Shown here one piece after another: positions 42,096-50,796 of a DNA stretch of 64,000 nucleotides (position 1 is the first letter of the stretch; every line of letters starts with the position of its first letter). The notes beneath the pieces were generated by a model that saw nothing but the letters and a program-made list of their open reading frames with translations, had not been told where the DNA came from and did not search any database. The position numbers and the translations under genes were made by a program. Source of the DNA: Nocardioides jiangsuensis (lineage in GTDB: Bacteria; Actinomycetota; Actinomycetes; Propionibacteriales; Nocardioidaceae); the NCBI RefSeq assembly GCF_019679455.1, contig NZ_JAIEZQ010000002.1, forward strand, positions 124,001 through 188,000, in the 5' to 3' direction.

Positions 42096-42992
42096 ATGGA
42101 CATCGGAGCAAGCTTCAACCGGGCATGGGAAGGGTTCTTCGGGTTCCTCCCGAACCTTCTCGGCTTCATCCTGCTCATCGTCATCGGGTACGTCGTCGCC
42201 AAGATCGTCGGCAAGGCAGTGCAGAAGCTGCTCGAGAAGGCCGGCCTGGACCGCAAGCTGCACGAGTCGGACGCCAACCGCTACGTCGAGATGGTCATGG
42301 CCGGTGCGAAGCCGTCCCGGGGCATCGGCCGCGTGGTGTTCTGGCTGATCCTCGCGTTCTTCGTCTTCACCGCGGTCGGGGCGCTCGGCATCCCGGCGCT
42401 CACCGTCTTCATGAACGACGTCCTCGCCTACCTGCCGAACATCATCGCCGCGATCGTGATCTTCGTGGTCGCCGCCGTCCTCGCGGGCGCGGTCGCCGCC
42501 GGTGTCACCCGGGTCATGGGCGACACCCCCACCGGCAAGATCGTCGCCTCGATCCTCCCGGCACTGGTCATGGTGATCGCCATGTTCATGATCCTCGAGC
42601 AGCTGAAGATCGCCGAGGAGATCGTCCGCATCGCGTTCGCCGCGACCATGGGCGCCCTCGCCCTCGGCCTGGCGCTCGCCTTCGGTCTCGGTGGCCGTCC
42701 GGTCGCCCAGCGCATGCTCGAGGACGCCTACCGCAAGGGCCAGGAGCACAAGGACCAGGTCAAGCACGACTTCGCGACCGGTCGTGACCGCGCCGAGCAG
42801 GACGCGCACTCCGTGCGCGCGTCGGCCGGCGGCTCGTCGTACGACGCGGGCTACGGCTCGGGCTCGACCTCCGGCTCCGGCTCGACGTACGGCTCGAGCT
42901 CGACCTACGGGTCGACCGACCCCGGGTACGACGACCCGGCCCGGACCCAGCAGTGGTCCGCGCCGGAGGGCAACCCCGACCAGCGCTACTGA
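42096..42992 (+). CDS. CmpX-like membrane protein (conserved TM helix, MscS-related)
   Basis: A 298-residue membrane protein with five hydrophobic segments at about residues 18-38, 75-95, 108-135, 148-170 and 178-198. It carries the PF05552 pattern (FLPNLLGFILLIVIGYVVAKIVGKAVQKLLEKAGLD, then YLPNIIAAIVIFVVAAVLAG). These proteins relate to the membrane part of small mechanosensitive channels but lack the MscS beta domain. The hydrophilic tail is charged and then Ser/Tyr/Gly-rich (GSGSTYGSSSTYGS), possibly phosphorylated or disordered. CAGGAG precedes the ATG. A hairpin terminator follows. Confidence 0.85.
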   Translation: MDIGASFNRAWEGFFGFLPNLLGFILLIVIGYVVAKIVGKAVQKLLEKAGLDRKLHESDANRYVEMVMAGAKPSRGIGRVVFWLILAFFVFTAVGALGIPALTVFMNDVLAYLPNIIAAIVIFVVAAVLAGAVAAGVTRVMGDTPTGKIVASILPALVMVIAMFMILEQLKIAEEIVRIAFAATMGALALGLALAFGLGGRPVAQRMLEDAYRKGQEHKDQVKHDFATGRDRAEQDAHSVRASAGGSSYDAGYGSGSTSGSGSTYGSSSTYGSTDPGYDDPARTQQWSAPEGNPDQRY

Positions 42993-43007
42993 GCGTTCGG
43001 CCATGAT

Positions 43008-43038
43008 GGAGGCGTCCCGGTTCGTCCGGGGCGCCTCC
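43008..43038. terminator. Hairpin terminator after the CmpX-like gene
   Basis: GGAGGCGTCCCGG pairs with CCGGGGCGCCTCC around TTCGT, a 13-base stem with one G-U wobble, followed by GTCTGTGTTGTGT. Confidence 0.8.
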
Positions 43039-43131
43039 GTCTGTGTTGTGTGCGGCCGCTGTGCTGCGGGGCGGCCGATCGCGGTCGACGGGCCCGCCCG
43101 GTTTGTCGGTGTCGAACGATAGGTGTGGAGC

Positions 43132-44514
43132 ATGAGCAGCTGTCACTTCGTCCCCCCGTACCTCCTCGACGCGATCGCGTCCGCCCACGTCGACGCCGAC
43201 CTGGCCCGCTGCGGCCACGCCACGCTCGCCGTCGACGAGGGGCTGCGGTCGCGGAGGCTCACCCCGCCGCCGATGGTCGAGGGCGTCCCGCAGAGGGTGA
43301 CACTCGCGGAGGAGGACGCCTGGACGGTCCACACCGCGGCCAACGGCTCCGAGCTGCCGGGATCCCCGGTGCGCTCGGCGGGGGAGCCGGTCTCCGGTGA
43401 CGCCGCGGTCGACGAGGCCTACGCCGGCGTCGAGGCGTCGGTGGCGCTGTTCGCCGAGGTGTTCGGCCGCACCTCCTACGACGGCAGGGGCGCGCCGGTC
43501 ATCGCGACCGTGCACTACGAGCGCAACTACGACAACGCCTTCTGGGACGGCCGCCAGCTCGTGCTCGGCGACGGCGACGGGCGGGTCTTCGACCGCTTCA
43601 CGAAGCCGGTCGAGGTCCTCGCGCACGAGTTCGTGCACGCGGTCACCCAGTACACCGCAGGGCTCGCCTACCGGGGCGAGCCCGGTGCGCTGAACGAGTC
43701 CATGTCGGACGTCTTCGCCGCCTGCGTCAAGCAGCGGCTGCGGGGGCAGACCGCCGCGGAGGCCGACTGGCTGATCGGCGAGGGGCTGTTCCTGCCCGTT
43801 GTGGCGGCGCGCGGGCTGCGGTCCATGGCCGCCCCCGGCACCGCCTACGAGGACCCGGTGATCGGCCGTGACCCCCAGGTCGGCCACATGGCGTCGTACG
43901 TCGACACCACAGAGGACAACGGCGGGGTGCACCTCAACTCCGGCATCCCCAACCGTGCCTTCCACCTCGTCGCGACCCGACTCGGCGGGTACTCCTGGGA
44001 GCGGGCCGGCCGACTCTGGTTCGACGCGCTCACCTCGTCCGCGGTCGGCCCGGACGCCGGGTTCGCGGAGTTCGCCCGTGCCACCGTCGCGGCCGCCGGC
44101 GACGACCGCGGGCTGCGCGACGTGGTGGGGCGGGCCTGGGTGGAGGTCGGTGTGCTGGAGCCTGCGGCCGCCGGGGGAGCGGCCGGCGCCCCCGCTGGTG
44201 CCGGGGCCGAGGGTGGCGTCGGCGCTGCGGGTGGCGAGGCCGGTGCGGAGGAGGTCGTCGAGGTGACCCGCTCCGGAGGGTTCGCCGGGCGGACCGTGCA
44301 CGCCGCGGTGTCCACGACCGGGGAGGACCCGCGGGCGGCGGAGGTGCGTGCGCTGGTCTCCCGGATCGACCTCGGTGCGGTGCGCCCGAGCCCGCCGCAG
44401 CCGGACCGGTACGTCTACTCGTTCGCCGTCGGGCACGCCGTGGTCCGGGTGCCCGAGCAGGACCTCACCCCGGACCTGTCCCGGCTGGCCGCGCTGGTGC
44501 TCGACGACCTCTGA
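43132..44514 (+). CDS. M4 (protealysin-like) metallopeptidase fused to an emfourin-like inhibitor domain
   Basis: A 460-residue protein with no signal peptide. Residues 1-50 resemble the short protealysin propeptide (SSCHFVPPYLLDAIA). The catalytic domain has the zinc motif AHEFVHAVTQYTAG (His165, Glu166, His169), the third ligand in NESMSDVFA and the transition-state histidine in DNGGVHLNSGIPNRAF. After an Ala/Gly-rich linker (about 340-372), residues 374-460 (VVEVTRSGGFAGRTVHAAVS to LAALVLDDL) look like emfourin, the M4 inhibitor usually encoded as a separate downstream gene. Carrying both on one chain implies self-inhibition until cleavage. It converges on an SDR gene with 11 bases between stops. 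Confidence 0.85.
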   Translation: MSSCHFVPPYLLDAIASAHVDADLARCGHATLAVDEGLRSRRLTPPPMVEGVPQRVTLAEEDAWTVHTAANGSELPGSPVRSAGEPVSGDAAVDEAYAGVEASVALFAEVFGRTSYDGRGAPVIATVHYERNYDNAFWDGRQLVLGDGDGRVFDRFTKPVEVLAHEFVHAVTQYTAGLAYRGEPGALNESMSDVFAACVKQRLRGQTAAEADWLIGEGLFLPVVAARGLRSMAAPGTAYEDPVIGRDPQVGHMASYVDTTEDNGGVHLNSGIPNRAFHLVATRLGGYSWERAGRLWFDALTSSAVGPDAGFAEFARATVAAAGDDRGLRDVVGRAWVEVGVLEPAAAGGAAGAPAGAGAEGGVGAAGGEAGAEEVVEVTRSGGFAGRTVHAAVSTTGEDPRAAEVRALVSRIDLGAVRPSPPQPDRYVYSFAVGHAVVRVPEQDLTPDLSRLAALVLDDL

Positions 44515-44525
44515 GCGACCGGGTT

Positions 44526-45275
44526 TCAGTCGAAGACGCGGTGCACCTTGTGCTGCGCGGCCTGGGCGCGCGGGCGGATCACCAGCTCGTCGACGTTCAC
44601 GTGCGGCGGCCGGGTGACCACCCAGCCGATCGCGTCGGCGATGTCCTCGGCGACCAGCGGCTCGGCGACACCGGCGTAGACCGCGTCGTACTTCTCCTGG
44701 TCACCGCCGAAACGCTTGAGCGAGAACTCCTCGGTCTTCACCATGCCCGGCGCGATCTCGCTGACCCGCACCGGCTGGTCGTAGAGCTCGAGGCGCAGCG
44801 TCTCGGTCACCACCTGGGTGCCGTGCTTCGCGGCGGTGTAGCCGGCGCCGCCCTCGTAGGCGATCCGCCCGGCGGTCGAGCCGACGTTGACGATGGTGCC
44901 GGCGCCGCTGGCGACGAGCGCGGGGAGCAGCGCCTTGGTCACGTTCAGCACGCCGATGACGTTGACCTCGTACATCGCCCGCCAGTCCTGGGGGTCGGCC
45001 TGCGCCACGGGGTCTGACCCGACGGCGCCGCCGGCGTTGTTGACGAGCACGTCGAGCCGCTCGCCGACCCGCTCCGCGAGCGCGGCCACGTCCTCGGTCG
45101 AGGTCACGTCGCAGCGCACCGCCGTACCCCCGATCTCCGAGGCGAGCGCCTCGACCCGGTCCGCACGCCTCGCGGCGCAGAACACGTGGAACCCCTCGGC
45201 GGCGAGGCGGCGGGCGGTGGCCTCACCGATCCCGCTGCTGGCTCCGGTGACGACGGCGACCTTGTTCGATGGCAT
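44526..45275 (-). CDS. Short-chain dehydrogenase/reductase
   Basis: A 249-residue classical SDR. NADP-type nucleotide site: VAVVTGASSGIGEATARRLAAEG with CAARRADRV after strand 2, favouring NADP. NNAGG block: LVNNAGGAVGSDPVAQAD. Active site: Ser in IVNVGSTAGRIAYEGGAGY and YTAAKHG. EIAPGMVKTEEFSLKRFGGD follows. It resembles serine/3-hydroxy-acid dehydrogenases (YdfG type). Substrate unknown. Confidence 0.9.
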   Translation of the reverse strand: MPSNKVAVVTGASSGIGEATARRLAAEGFHVFCAARRADRVEALASEIGGTAVRCDVTSTEDVAALAERVGERLDVLVNNAGGAVGSDPVAQADPQDWRAMYEVNVIGVLNVTKALLPALVASGAGTIVNVGSTAGRIAYEGGAGYTAAKHGTQVVTETLRLELYDQPVRVSEIAPGMVKTEEFSLKRFGGDQEKYDAVYAGVAEPLVAEDIADAIGWVVTRPPHVNVDELVIRPRAQAAQHKVHRVFD

Positions 45276-45371
45276 GGCGCCGATTCTCCCACCGCGCGCC
45301 AAGGTCGCCCAGAGCGGTGTGAACCGGGACTCGTTGACCGAGGACGGGGTGGAAGGGGCACACTGCTCCCC

Positions 45372-45797
45372 ATGAACCCGAGCAGAGTCGCGTCCCTGGC
45401 TGCCCTGGTGGGCGGCGTGAGCTGGTCGGTGGCTGCCCTGCTGGCGTGGGGCGACACCACCGTCGAGGCCGGTCCGGCCGGCCTCCTGGTCTGGTTCGGC
45501 GCCGCTGCGCTGGTGGTGTCCCTGGGGGCGGCCGGGTACGCGCTCGTCGCGACCGCCCCGGTCTGGCTGCGGGCGCTGGTGTCCGTGGCGACCCCGGTGC
45601 TGGTGGCGATGGTCTGGACCCTGGTCGCCGACGCTCTCGGGGCCGAGTACCTGTCCGCGCTGGTCGGCGCGCTCCTCGCGCTCGCGAGCGGGGCCCTCGG
45701 CCTGCGTCGGGGCCGGTCCGCGGCTCCGGTCGAGCCCGCCCCGGTGCGCGGTCGCCGCGCCGACCGCGGGAGCCGCGGAGCGCGCGCCGCCCGCTGA
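45372..45797 (+). CDS. Small four-span membrane protein
   Basis: A 141-residue protein with four hydrophobic segments (about residues 7-25, 36-60, 66-86, 90-110) and an Arg-rich cytoplasmic tail RGRRADRGSRGARAAR. No domain recognised. Divergent from the SDR gene. The ATG lies after CTCCCC with no clear ribosome site. It precedes the iron-regulated fusion gene but is separated by 181 bases and a distinct promoter. Confidence 0.7.
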   Translation: MNPSRVASLAALVGGVSWSVAALLAWGDTTVEAGPAGLLVWFGAAALVVSLGAAGYALVATAPVWLRALVSVATPVLVAMVWTLVADALGAEYLSALVGALLALASGALGLRRGRSAAPVEPAPVRGRRADRGSRGARAAR

Positions 45798-45820
45798 CAC
45801 CCGCGTCGCGCGGGGGGAGG

Positions 45821-45883
45821 GGCGCTGTCGGCGGGCGCCCGAGTCGTCGCAGCGGCCGAGGGCGCTGCCGGCGGGCGCCCGGG
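45821..45883. repeat. Imperfect 23-bp direct repeat, 40-bp period
   Basis: CGCTGTCGGCGGGCGCCCGA at 45821 and CGCTGCCGGCGGGCGCCCGG at 45861 differ at two positions and are exactly 40 bases apart, upstream of the iron-box promoter. Role unknown. Confidence 0.7.
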
Positions 45884-45942
45884 TCCGGTGCGCAGGTGGC
45901 CTGGACCGGTCCCGCCGCTCGGCGCTCGTGCCCGAGCTCACT

Positions 45943-45972
45943 TTGGCATAGGTAAGCCTTGCCTAATATGCT
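45943..45972 (+). promoter_or_regulatory. Promoter of the adenylation-acyltransferase fusion gene
   Basis: TTGGCA, 18 bases, TATGCT, then 6 bases to the GTG start. Both hexamers are close to consensus and the spacer is filled by the iron box. Confidence 0.75.
45948..45966. promoter_or_regulatory. IdeR/DtxR-type iron box
   Basis: ATAGGTAAGCCTTGCCTAA closely matches the consensus TTAGGTTAGCCTAACCTAA (15 of 19 positions by hand) and is itself nearly palindromic. It lies between the -35 and -10 hexamers, where a bound iron-regulator would repress transcription when iron is plentiful. Confidence 0.8.
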
Positions 45973-45978
45973 CGGCCG

Positions 45979-48702
45979 GTGCGACCCGTGCAGGCCGACC
46001 TCTCGGTGCCCTTCGTCGCCCGGCTGGCCTCCCACGGTGACCGGGCCGCGCTCGTGACCCCCGCGGGCACGGTCACCTACTCCGAGCTCGCCGCGCGGGT
46101 CGCCGACGTCGCCGACCGGCTCGGCCCCACCCGCCGGCTCGTCCTGGTCGCGGGCGCCAACGAGGTCGACCCGATCGTCACCTACCTCGCCGCCCTCTCC
46201 GCCGGCCACCCGGTGATCCTCGTGCCCGGCGACAACCCCGGGAACCTCGCCGCCGTCCGGGACGCCTACGACCCCGACGTGGTCCACGACGCCGCCGGCC
46301 TGGTCGAGCGGCGTGACGGCACCGCCCACGAGCTGCACCCGTCGCTGGCGCTGCTGCTCTCCACGTCCGGGTCCACCGGGTCCCCGAAGCTGGTCCGGCT
46401 GTCCGCGGAGAACGTCGAGGCCAACGCGGCCGCGATCGCGAGCTACCTCGGGATCCGACCCGAGGACGTCGCGGCGACCACGCTGCCCATGCACTACTGC
46501 TACGGGCTCTCGGTGATCAACAGCCACCTCCTCGCGGGCGCCTCCCTGCTGCTCACCTCGCTGTCGGTGGTCGACGCCTGCTTCTGGGAGCAGTTCCGCA
46601 CCCACCGGGCCACGACCCTGGCCGGCGTGCCGTACACCTTCGACATGCTCGACCGGGTCGGCTTCGCGGACATGGACCTGCCCTCGCTGCGCTACGTCAC
46701 CCAGGCCGGCGGCCGGCTCGCGCCGGGGCGGGTGCGCCGCTACGCCGAGCTCGGCCGGCGGCGCGGCTGGGACCTGTTCGTGATGTACGGGCAGACCGAG
46801 GCCACCGCGCGGATGGCCTACCTGCCGCCCGACCTCGCACTCCGGTCGCCGTCCGCGATCGGCGTCCCCGTTCCCGGCGGCTCGTTCAGCCTCGAGCCGC
46901 TGCCGGAGATGCCGCTCGCGCGCGACGGTGCCGTGGACGTCGGCGAGCTCGTGTACGACGGGCCCAACGTGATGCTCGGGTACGCCGAGACGCCGGCCGA
47001 CCTCGCGCTCGGACGGGTGGTCGCCTCGCTGCGGACCGGCGACGTCGCCCGTCGTACCGCCGACGGCCTGTACGAGGTGATCGGCCGGCGCAGCCGGTTC
47101 GCGAAGGTGTTCGGGCTGCGGATCGACCTCGACGAGGTGGAGCGGGTGTACGCCGACGAGGGCGTCGTGGCCTGCTGCGCCGACGGCGACGACCGGCTGG
47201 TCCTGGCCGTGTCCACGCAGGCCGCCCCGGTCGACCCCGACCGGGTCGCGGCGATCGCGAAGGCGCACTTCGGGCTGCCGCGGGGCGCCGTCGAGCTGTG
47301 CGCGGTGCCCGAGGTACCGCGGCTGCCCAACGGCAAGCCCGACCACCGCGGCATCGTGGCGCTCGCGGCGCACCGCCCGCCGACTGCCGCGAGCCCGGGC
47401 TCCTCGGCGGGCGCCGACGCGGCCGGTCTCCGCGCGCTGTACGGCGGCGTGCTGAACCGCTCCGAGGTCGCCGACGACGACACGTTCGTGACCCTCGAGG
47501 GCGACTCGCTGTCCTACGTGGAGATGTCGCTCCGGCTGGAGGAGGCCCTCGGTCACCTCCCCGCCGGCTGGCACGTCACGCCGATCGGGGAGCTGGCGCG
47601 GGCCGCGGCGGACGCGCGGGCCGCGGCGGATGCTCGGGCCGCCGGTCCCGGACCGGGCCGTCGGACCGGGCTCCTGGGCCCGGTCGGCCGACGGCTGTCG
47701 GGTCGCGCCGGACGGCTCCGCTCGCTGGAGGCCAACGTCGCGCTCCGCGCCCTGGCGATCGTGATGATCGTGGGCTCGCACGCCAACCTGTTCGTGCTGC
47801 TCGGCGGCGCGCACGTGCTGCTCGGGGTGGCCGGGTTCAACTTCGGCCGCTTCCACCTGACCACGGCGCCGCGACGCGACCGGGTGCGGCACCTGCGCAC
47901 GAGCGTCGCCCGGGTGGCCGTGCCGTCGGCGGTCTGGATCGGCCTGGTCGCCGCGTTCACGCCCGGGTACTCGTGGACCAACCCGCTGCTGCTCAACGGG
48001 GTGCTCGGCCCGCGGGCGTGGACCGAGCCCGCGTGGCACTACTGGTTCATCGAGGCGCTCGTCTACACGCTGCTCGCCCTGACCCTGATGATGGCGCTGC
48101 CGCTGGTCGACCGCGCCGAGCGCCGCTGGCCGTTCTGGCTGCCGATGATGCTGGCCGGGCTCGGGCTGCTCACCCGGTACGAGGTCGTCACCGTGATGGG
48201 CGGCGACGTCATCCACCGCGCGAACGTGGCGTTCTGGCTGTTCGCGCTGGGCTGGGCCACGGTCAAGGCGACCGCACCCTGGCAGCGCGTGCTGGTCTCG
48301 GCGTCCGTGCTGGTGACCGTCCCCGGGTTCTTCGACGACCCCGCCCGCGACGCCCTGGTCGCGGCCGGCCTGCTCGCGCTGGTGTGGGTCCGTGCCCTGC
48401 GGGTGCCGGCCTGGGCCGCCCGTGCGGCGGGGGTGCTGGCGAGCGCGTCCCTCTACATCTACCTCGCGCACTGGCAGATCTACCCGCACCTCGAGGACCG
48501 GTTCCCGCTGCTCGCCACGGTCCTCGCCCTGCTCGGCGGGATCGTGCTCTGGCAGGTGGCCGAGCGCGCGACGGACCGGCTGGCGCCGTACCTGGGCCGC
48601 GCCCGTGGGCTGCTCCGCCGCCGGGCGGGTGCCGTACGCCGGGCGGCACGGCGCCGTACGCCGGGGCCGATTGAGCCGGTCCGGAACCGGGTAACCGGGT
48701 AG
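45979..48702 (+). CDS. Iron-regulated three-domain protein: adenylation, carrier protein, membrane acyltransferase
   Basis: A 907-residue fusion. Residues 1-475 are an ANL adenylation domain (LLLSTSGSTGSPKLVRLS at about 125, FVMYGQTEATARMAYLP, LRTGDVARRTADGLYEVIGRRSRFAKVFGLRIDLDEVE, and LPNGKPDHRG with the catalytic lysine). Residues about 480-545 are a carrier domain with phosphopantetheine site Ser510 in LEGDSLSYVEMSLRLEEAL. Residues about 580-880 form roughly ten membrane helices of an acyltransferase-3-like domain (VALRALAIVMIVGSHANLF, WHYWFIEALVYTLLALTLM, LASASLYIYLAHWQIYPHL). It would activate an acid, hold it as a thioester and transfer it at the membrane. The iron box in its promoter suggests a siderophore or iron-starvation product. 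Confidence 0.82.
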   Translation: MRPVQADLSVPFVARLASHGDRAALVTPAGTVTYSELAARVADVADRLGPTRRLVLVAGANEVDPIVTYLAALSAGHPVILVPGDNPGNLAAVRDAYDPDVVHDAAGLVERRDGTAHELHPSLALLLSTSGSTGSPKLVRLSAENVEANAAAIASYLGIRPEDVAATTLPMHYCYGLSVINSHLLAGASLLLTSLSVVDACFWEQFRTHRATTLAGVPYTFDMLDRVGFADMDLPSLRYVTQAGGRLAPGRVRRYAELGRRRGWDLFVMYGQTEATARMAYLPPDLALRSPSAIGVPVPGGSFSLEPLPEMPLARDGAVDVGELVYDGPNVMLGYAETPADLALGRVVASLRTGDVARRTADGLYEVIGRRSRFAKVFGLRIDLDEVERVYADEGVVACCADGDDRLVLAVSTQAAPVDPDRVAAIAKAHFGLPRGAVELCAVPEVPRLPNGKPDHRGIVALAAHRPPTAASPGSSAGADAAGLRALYGGVLNRSEVADDDTFVTLEGDSLSYVEMSLRLEEALGHLPAGWHVTPIGELARAAADARAAADARAAGPGPGRRTGLLGPVGRRLSGRAGRLRSLEANVALRALAIVMIVGSHANLFVLLGGAHVLLGVAGFNFGRFHLTTAPRRDRVRHLRTSVARVAVPSAVWIGLVAAFTPGYSWTNPLLLNGVLGPRAWTEPAWHYWFIEALVYTLLALTLMMALPLVDRAERRWPFWLPMMLAGLGLLTRYEVVTVMGGDVIHRANVAFWLFALGWATVKATAPWQRVLVSASVLVTVPGFFDDPARDALVAAGLLALVWVRALRVPAWAARAAGVLASASLYIYLAHWQIYPHLEDRFPLLATVLALLGGIVLWQVAERATDRLAPYLGRARGLLRRRAGAVRRAARRRTPGPIEPVRNRVTG

Positions 48703-48747
48703 TCGGTGAAATAAGAACCTCTCACCGATGGTTGCACCGTCGGAGGT

Positions 48748-50055
48748 ATGCCCATCTTGGAAGCCGCACCCATGCACGCGCCGCGCCCGCTTCACGGCCG
48801 GGTCGCCATGATCAGCCTGCACACGTCCCCGCTCGACCAGCCCGGCACGGGCGACGCCGGCGGGATGAACGTCTACGTGATCGAGCTGGCCAAGCGCCTC
48901 GCCGCCCGCAACGTCGCGGTGGAGATCTACACGCGTGCCACGTCCTCGCACCTGCCGCCGGTCGTCGAGGCCGTGCCCGGTGTCCACGTGCACCACGTCC
49001 ACGCCGGCCCGTTCGAGGGGCTGAGCAAGAGTGAGCTGCCCGGTCAGCTGTGCACGTTCGCGCGGGAGGTGCTGCGCGCCGAGGCCGGTCACGAGCAGGG
49101 CTGGTACGACCTCGTGCACAGCCACTACTGGCTCTCCGGCCAGGTCGGCGCGCTCGTGCGCGACCGGTGGAGCGTGCCGCTCGCGCACTCGATGCACACG
49201 ATGGCGAAGGTCAAGAACGCCGCGCTCGCGATCGGGGACACCCCCGAGCCGATGGCGCGGGTGATCGGCGAGGAGCAGGTGGTCGAGGCCTCCGACATGC
49301 TCATCGCGAACACCGACATCGAGGCCAAGCAGCTGGTCAACCTGTACGACGCCGACCCGACGAGGGTCGAGGTGGTGCACCCGGGCGTGGACCTCGACGT
49401 GTTCCGGCCGGTCGGCCAGGCCGCGGCGCGGGGCCGGCTCGGGCTGCCCGCCGACGCGCACGTGGTGATGTTCGCCGGGCGCATCCAGCCGCTCAAGGCT
49501 CCCGACGTGCTGCTGCACGCGGTGTCGGTGCTGCTCGAGCGCGACCCGTCCCTGCGCCGCAACCTGGTGGTCCCCGTGGTCGGCGGCCCCTCCGGCACCG
49601 GCCTCGAGCACCCCGAGTCGCTCGCGCAGCTCGCCGCCGCCCTCGGCCTCGACGACGTGGTGCGCTTCGTGCCGCCGGTCGCGCAGTCCACGCTGGTCGA
49701 CTGGTACGCCGCGGCGAGCGTGGTCGTGGTGCCGTCGTACAACGAGTCGTTCGGCCTGGTCGCCGTGGAGGCACAGGCCACCGGCACCCCGGTCGTGGCC
49801 GCGGCCGTGGGCGGGCTGCCGACCGTGGTCCGCGACGGCGTGTCCGGCCTGCTCGTCGAGGGGCACGACCCCGCCGACTACGCCCGGTCGATCGAGCGGG
49901 TGCTCGGCGCCCCGGCCTACCGCGCGCGGCTGTCCCGCGGCGCGGTCGAGCAGGCCGCGAGCTTCGCCTGGGAGCGCACCGCCGACCGCACGCTCGACGT
50001 GTACCGGCAGGCCAGCACGGCGATGCGGCTAGACCTCGAGGGGAGCCGGGCATGA
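48748..50055 (+). CDS. mshA: D-inositol-3-phosphate glycosyltransferase, mycothiol biosynthesis
   Basis: Joins N-acetylglucosamine from UDP-GlcNAc to inositol 3-phosphate, the first committed step of mycothiol synthesis. The 435-residue GT-B enzyme shows [85 protein letters not shown] and the EX7E-type motif [23 protein letters not shown]. The annotated ATG has GGAGG directly adjacent; a second ATG eight codons on has GGAAG at better spacing and could be the true start. Its stop overlaps the YbjN gene (ATGA). Confidence 0.95.
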   Translation: MPILEAAPMHAPRPLHGRVAMISLHTSPLDQPGTGDAGGMNVYVIELAKRLAARNVAVEIYTRATSSHLPPVVEAVPGVHVHHVHAGPFEGLSKSELPGQLCTFAREVLRAEAGHEQGWYDLVHSHYWLSGQVGALVRDRWSVPLAHSMHTMAKVKNAALAIGDTPEPMARVIGEEQVVEASDMLIANTDIEAKQLVNLYDADPTRVEVVHPGVDLDVFRPVGQAAARGRLGLPADAHVVMFAGRIQPLKAPDVLLHAVSVLLERDPSLRRNLVVPVVGGPSGTGLEHPESLAQLAAALGLDDVVRFVPPVAQSTLVDWYAAASVVVVPSYNESFGLVAVEAQATGTPVVAAAVGGLPTVVRDGVSGLLVEGHDPADYARSIERVLGAPAYRARLSRGAVEQAASFAWERTADRTLDVYRQASTAMRLDLEGSRA

Positions 50056-50621
50056 CCGAGGCCGCAGGGCGCACGGGCACCGAAGGCCGCGGGACCGACC
50101 GCGCGGAGGCGGCGCAGACCCTCCGCGAGGTGTTCGACGCCCACGAGCTGGAGTGGAAGGAGATCGAGGACGGGGTCTTCACCGTCGTCCTCCCCGGCGA
50201 GAAGAAGCTGCAGACGCCGTGCCGCTTCGACGTCGGCTCACACGCGCTCGGGGTGCACGCGTTCGTCGCCCGCCGACCCGACGAGAACCACGAACGCGTC
50301 TACCGCTGGCTGCTCGAGCGGAACCTCAAGATGTACGGCGTCGCCTTCGCCGTGGACCACATGGGCGACATCTACCTCGACGGTCGGCTGCCGCTGTCCT
50401 CGGTGACGCCGGAGGAGATGGACCGGCTGCTCGGCGCGGTGCTGTCCTACGCCGACGAGTCGTTCAACACGATCCTCGAGCTCGGGTTCGCGACGTCGAT
50501 CCGCAAGGAGTGGGCCTGGCGCAAGGCGCGCGGGGAGTCCACGAAGAACCTCGAGGCCTTCCGCGGCTGGCTCGAGAAGGACGAGGACCCCTCGCCCGCG
50601 TCCCCCTCCACCCCCCGTTGA
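50052..50621 (+). CDS. YbjN domain protein
   Basis: A 189-residue cytoplasmic protein with a YbjN/type III chaperone-like fold ([88 protein letters not shown]). The ATG overlaps the mshA stop by four bases. Mycobacteria carry the same mshA-YbjN order before gpm, senX3 and regX3, so synteny is conserved. Its stop codon TGA lies inside the first unit of a 22-base repeat array. Role unknown; YbjN proteins are linked to stress or motility in enterobacteria. Confidence 0.88.
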   Translation: MTEAAGRTGTEGRGTDRAEAAQTLREVFDAHELEWKEIEDGVFTVVLPGEKKLQTPCRFDVGSHALGVHAFVARRPDENHERVYRWLLERNLKMYGVAFAVDHMGDIYLDGRLPLSSVTPEEMDRLLGAVLSYADESFNTILELGFATSIRKEWAWRKARGESTKNLEAFRGWLEKDEDPSPASPSTPR

Positions 50622-50785
50622 GAGGTCACTCGTTCGGCGTTCAAGCGTCACTCGTGAGGCGTCGAGGCGTCAGTCGTTCCGGTCCGGGCGGTGGCGACGG
50701 CCGCTGACGCCGTACGGCGGCCGCACGACTGACCTCTCAACGGCGCACGACTGACCTCTCAACGCCGCACGACTGACCTCTCAAC
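50617..50785. repeat. 22-bp repeat array, locus B (3 forward + 3 inverted units)
   Basis: Three forward units (50617-50682) and three inverted units (50720-50785), each exactly 22 bases, separated by 37 bases. The outer ends form a perfect 16-base inverted repeat (CCCCGTTGAGAGGTCA with its complement). It sits between the converging YbjN and regX3 genes, so the transcript can fold into a long stem. Unit 1 overlaps the YbjN stop codon. Here the centre reads GAGGTC in four of six units. Confidence 0.9.
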
Positions 50786-50796
50786 GGGGGTGGGGG

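Noticed and set aside
45223-49866. A 1547-codon open frame on the minus strand
   Set aside because: It is antisense to three clear plus-strand genes (membrane protein, adenylation fusion, mshA). It is rich in Arg, Gly and His and has no domain signatures, as expected for a GC-rich shadow frame.
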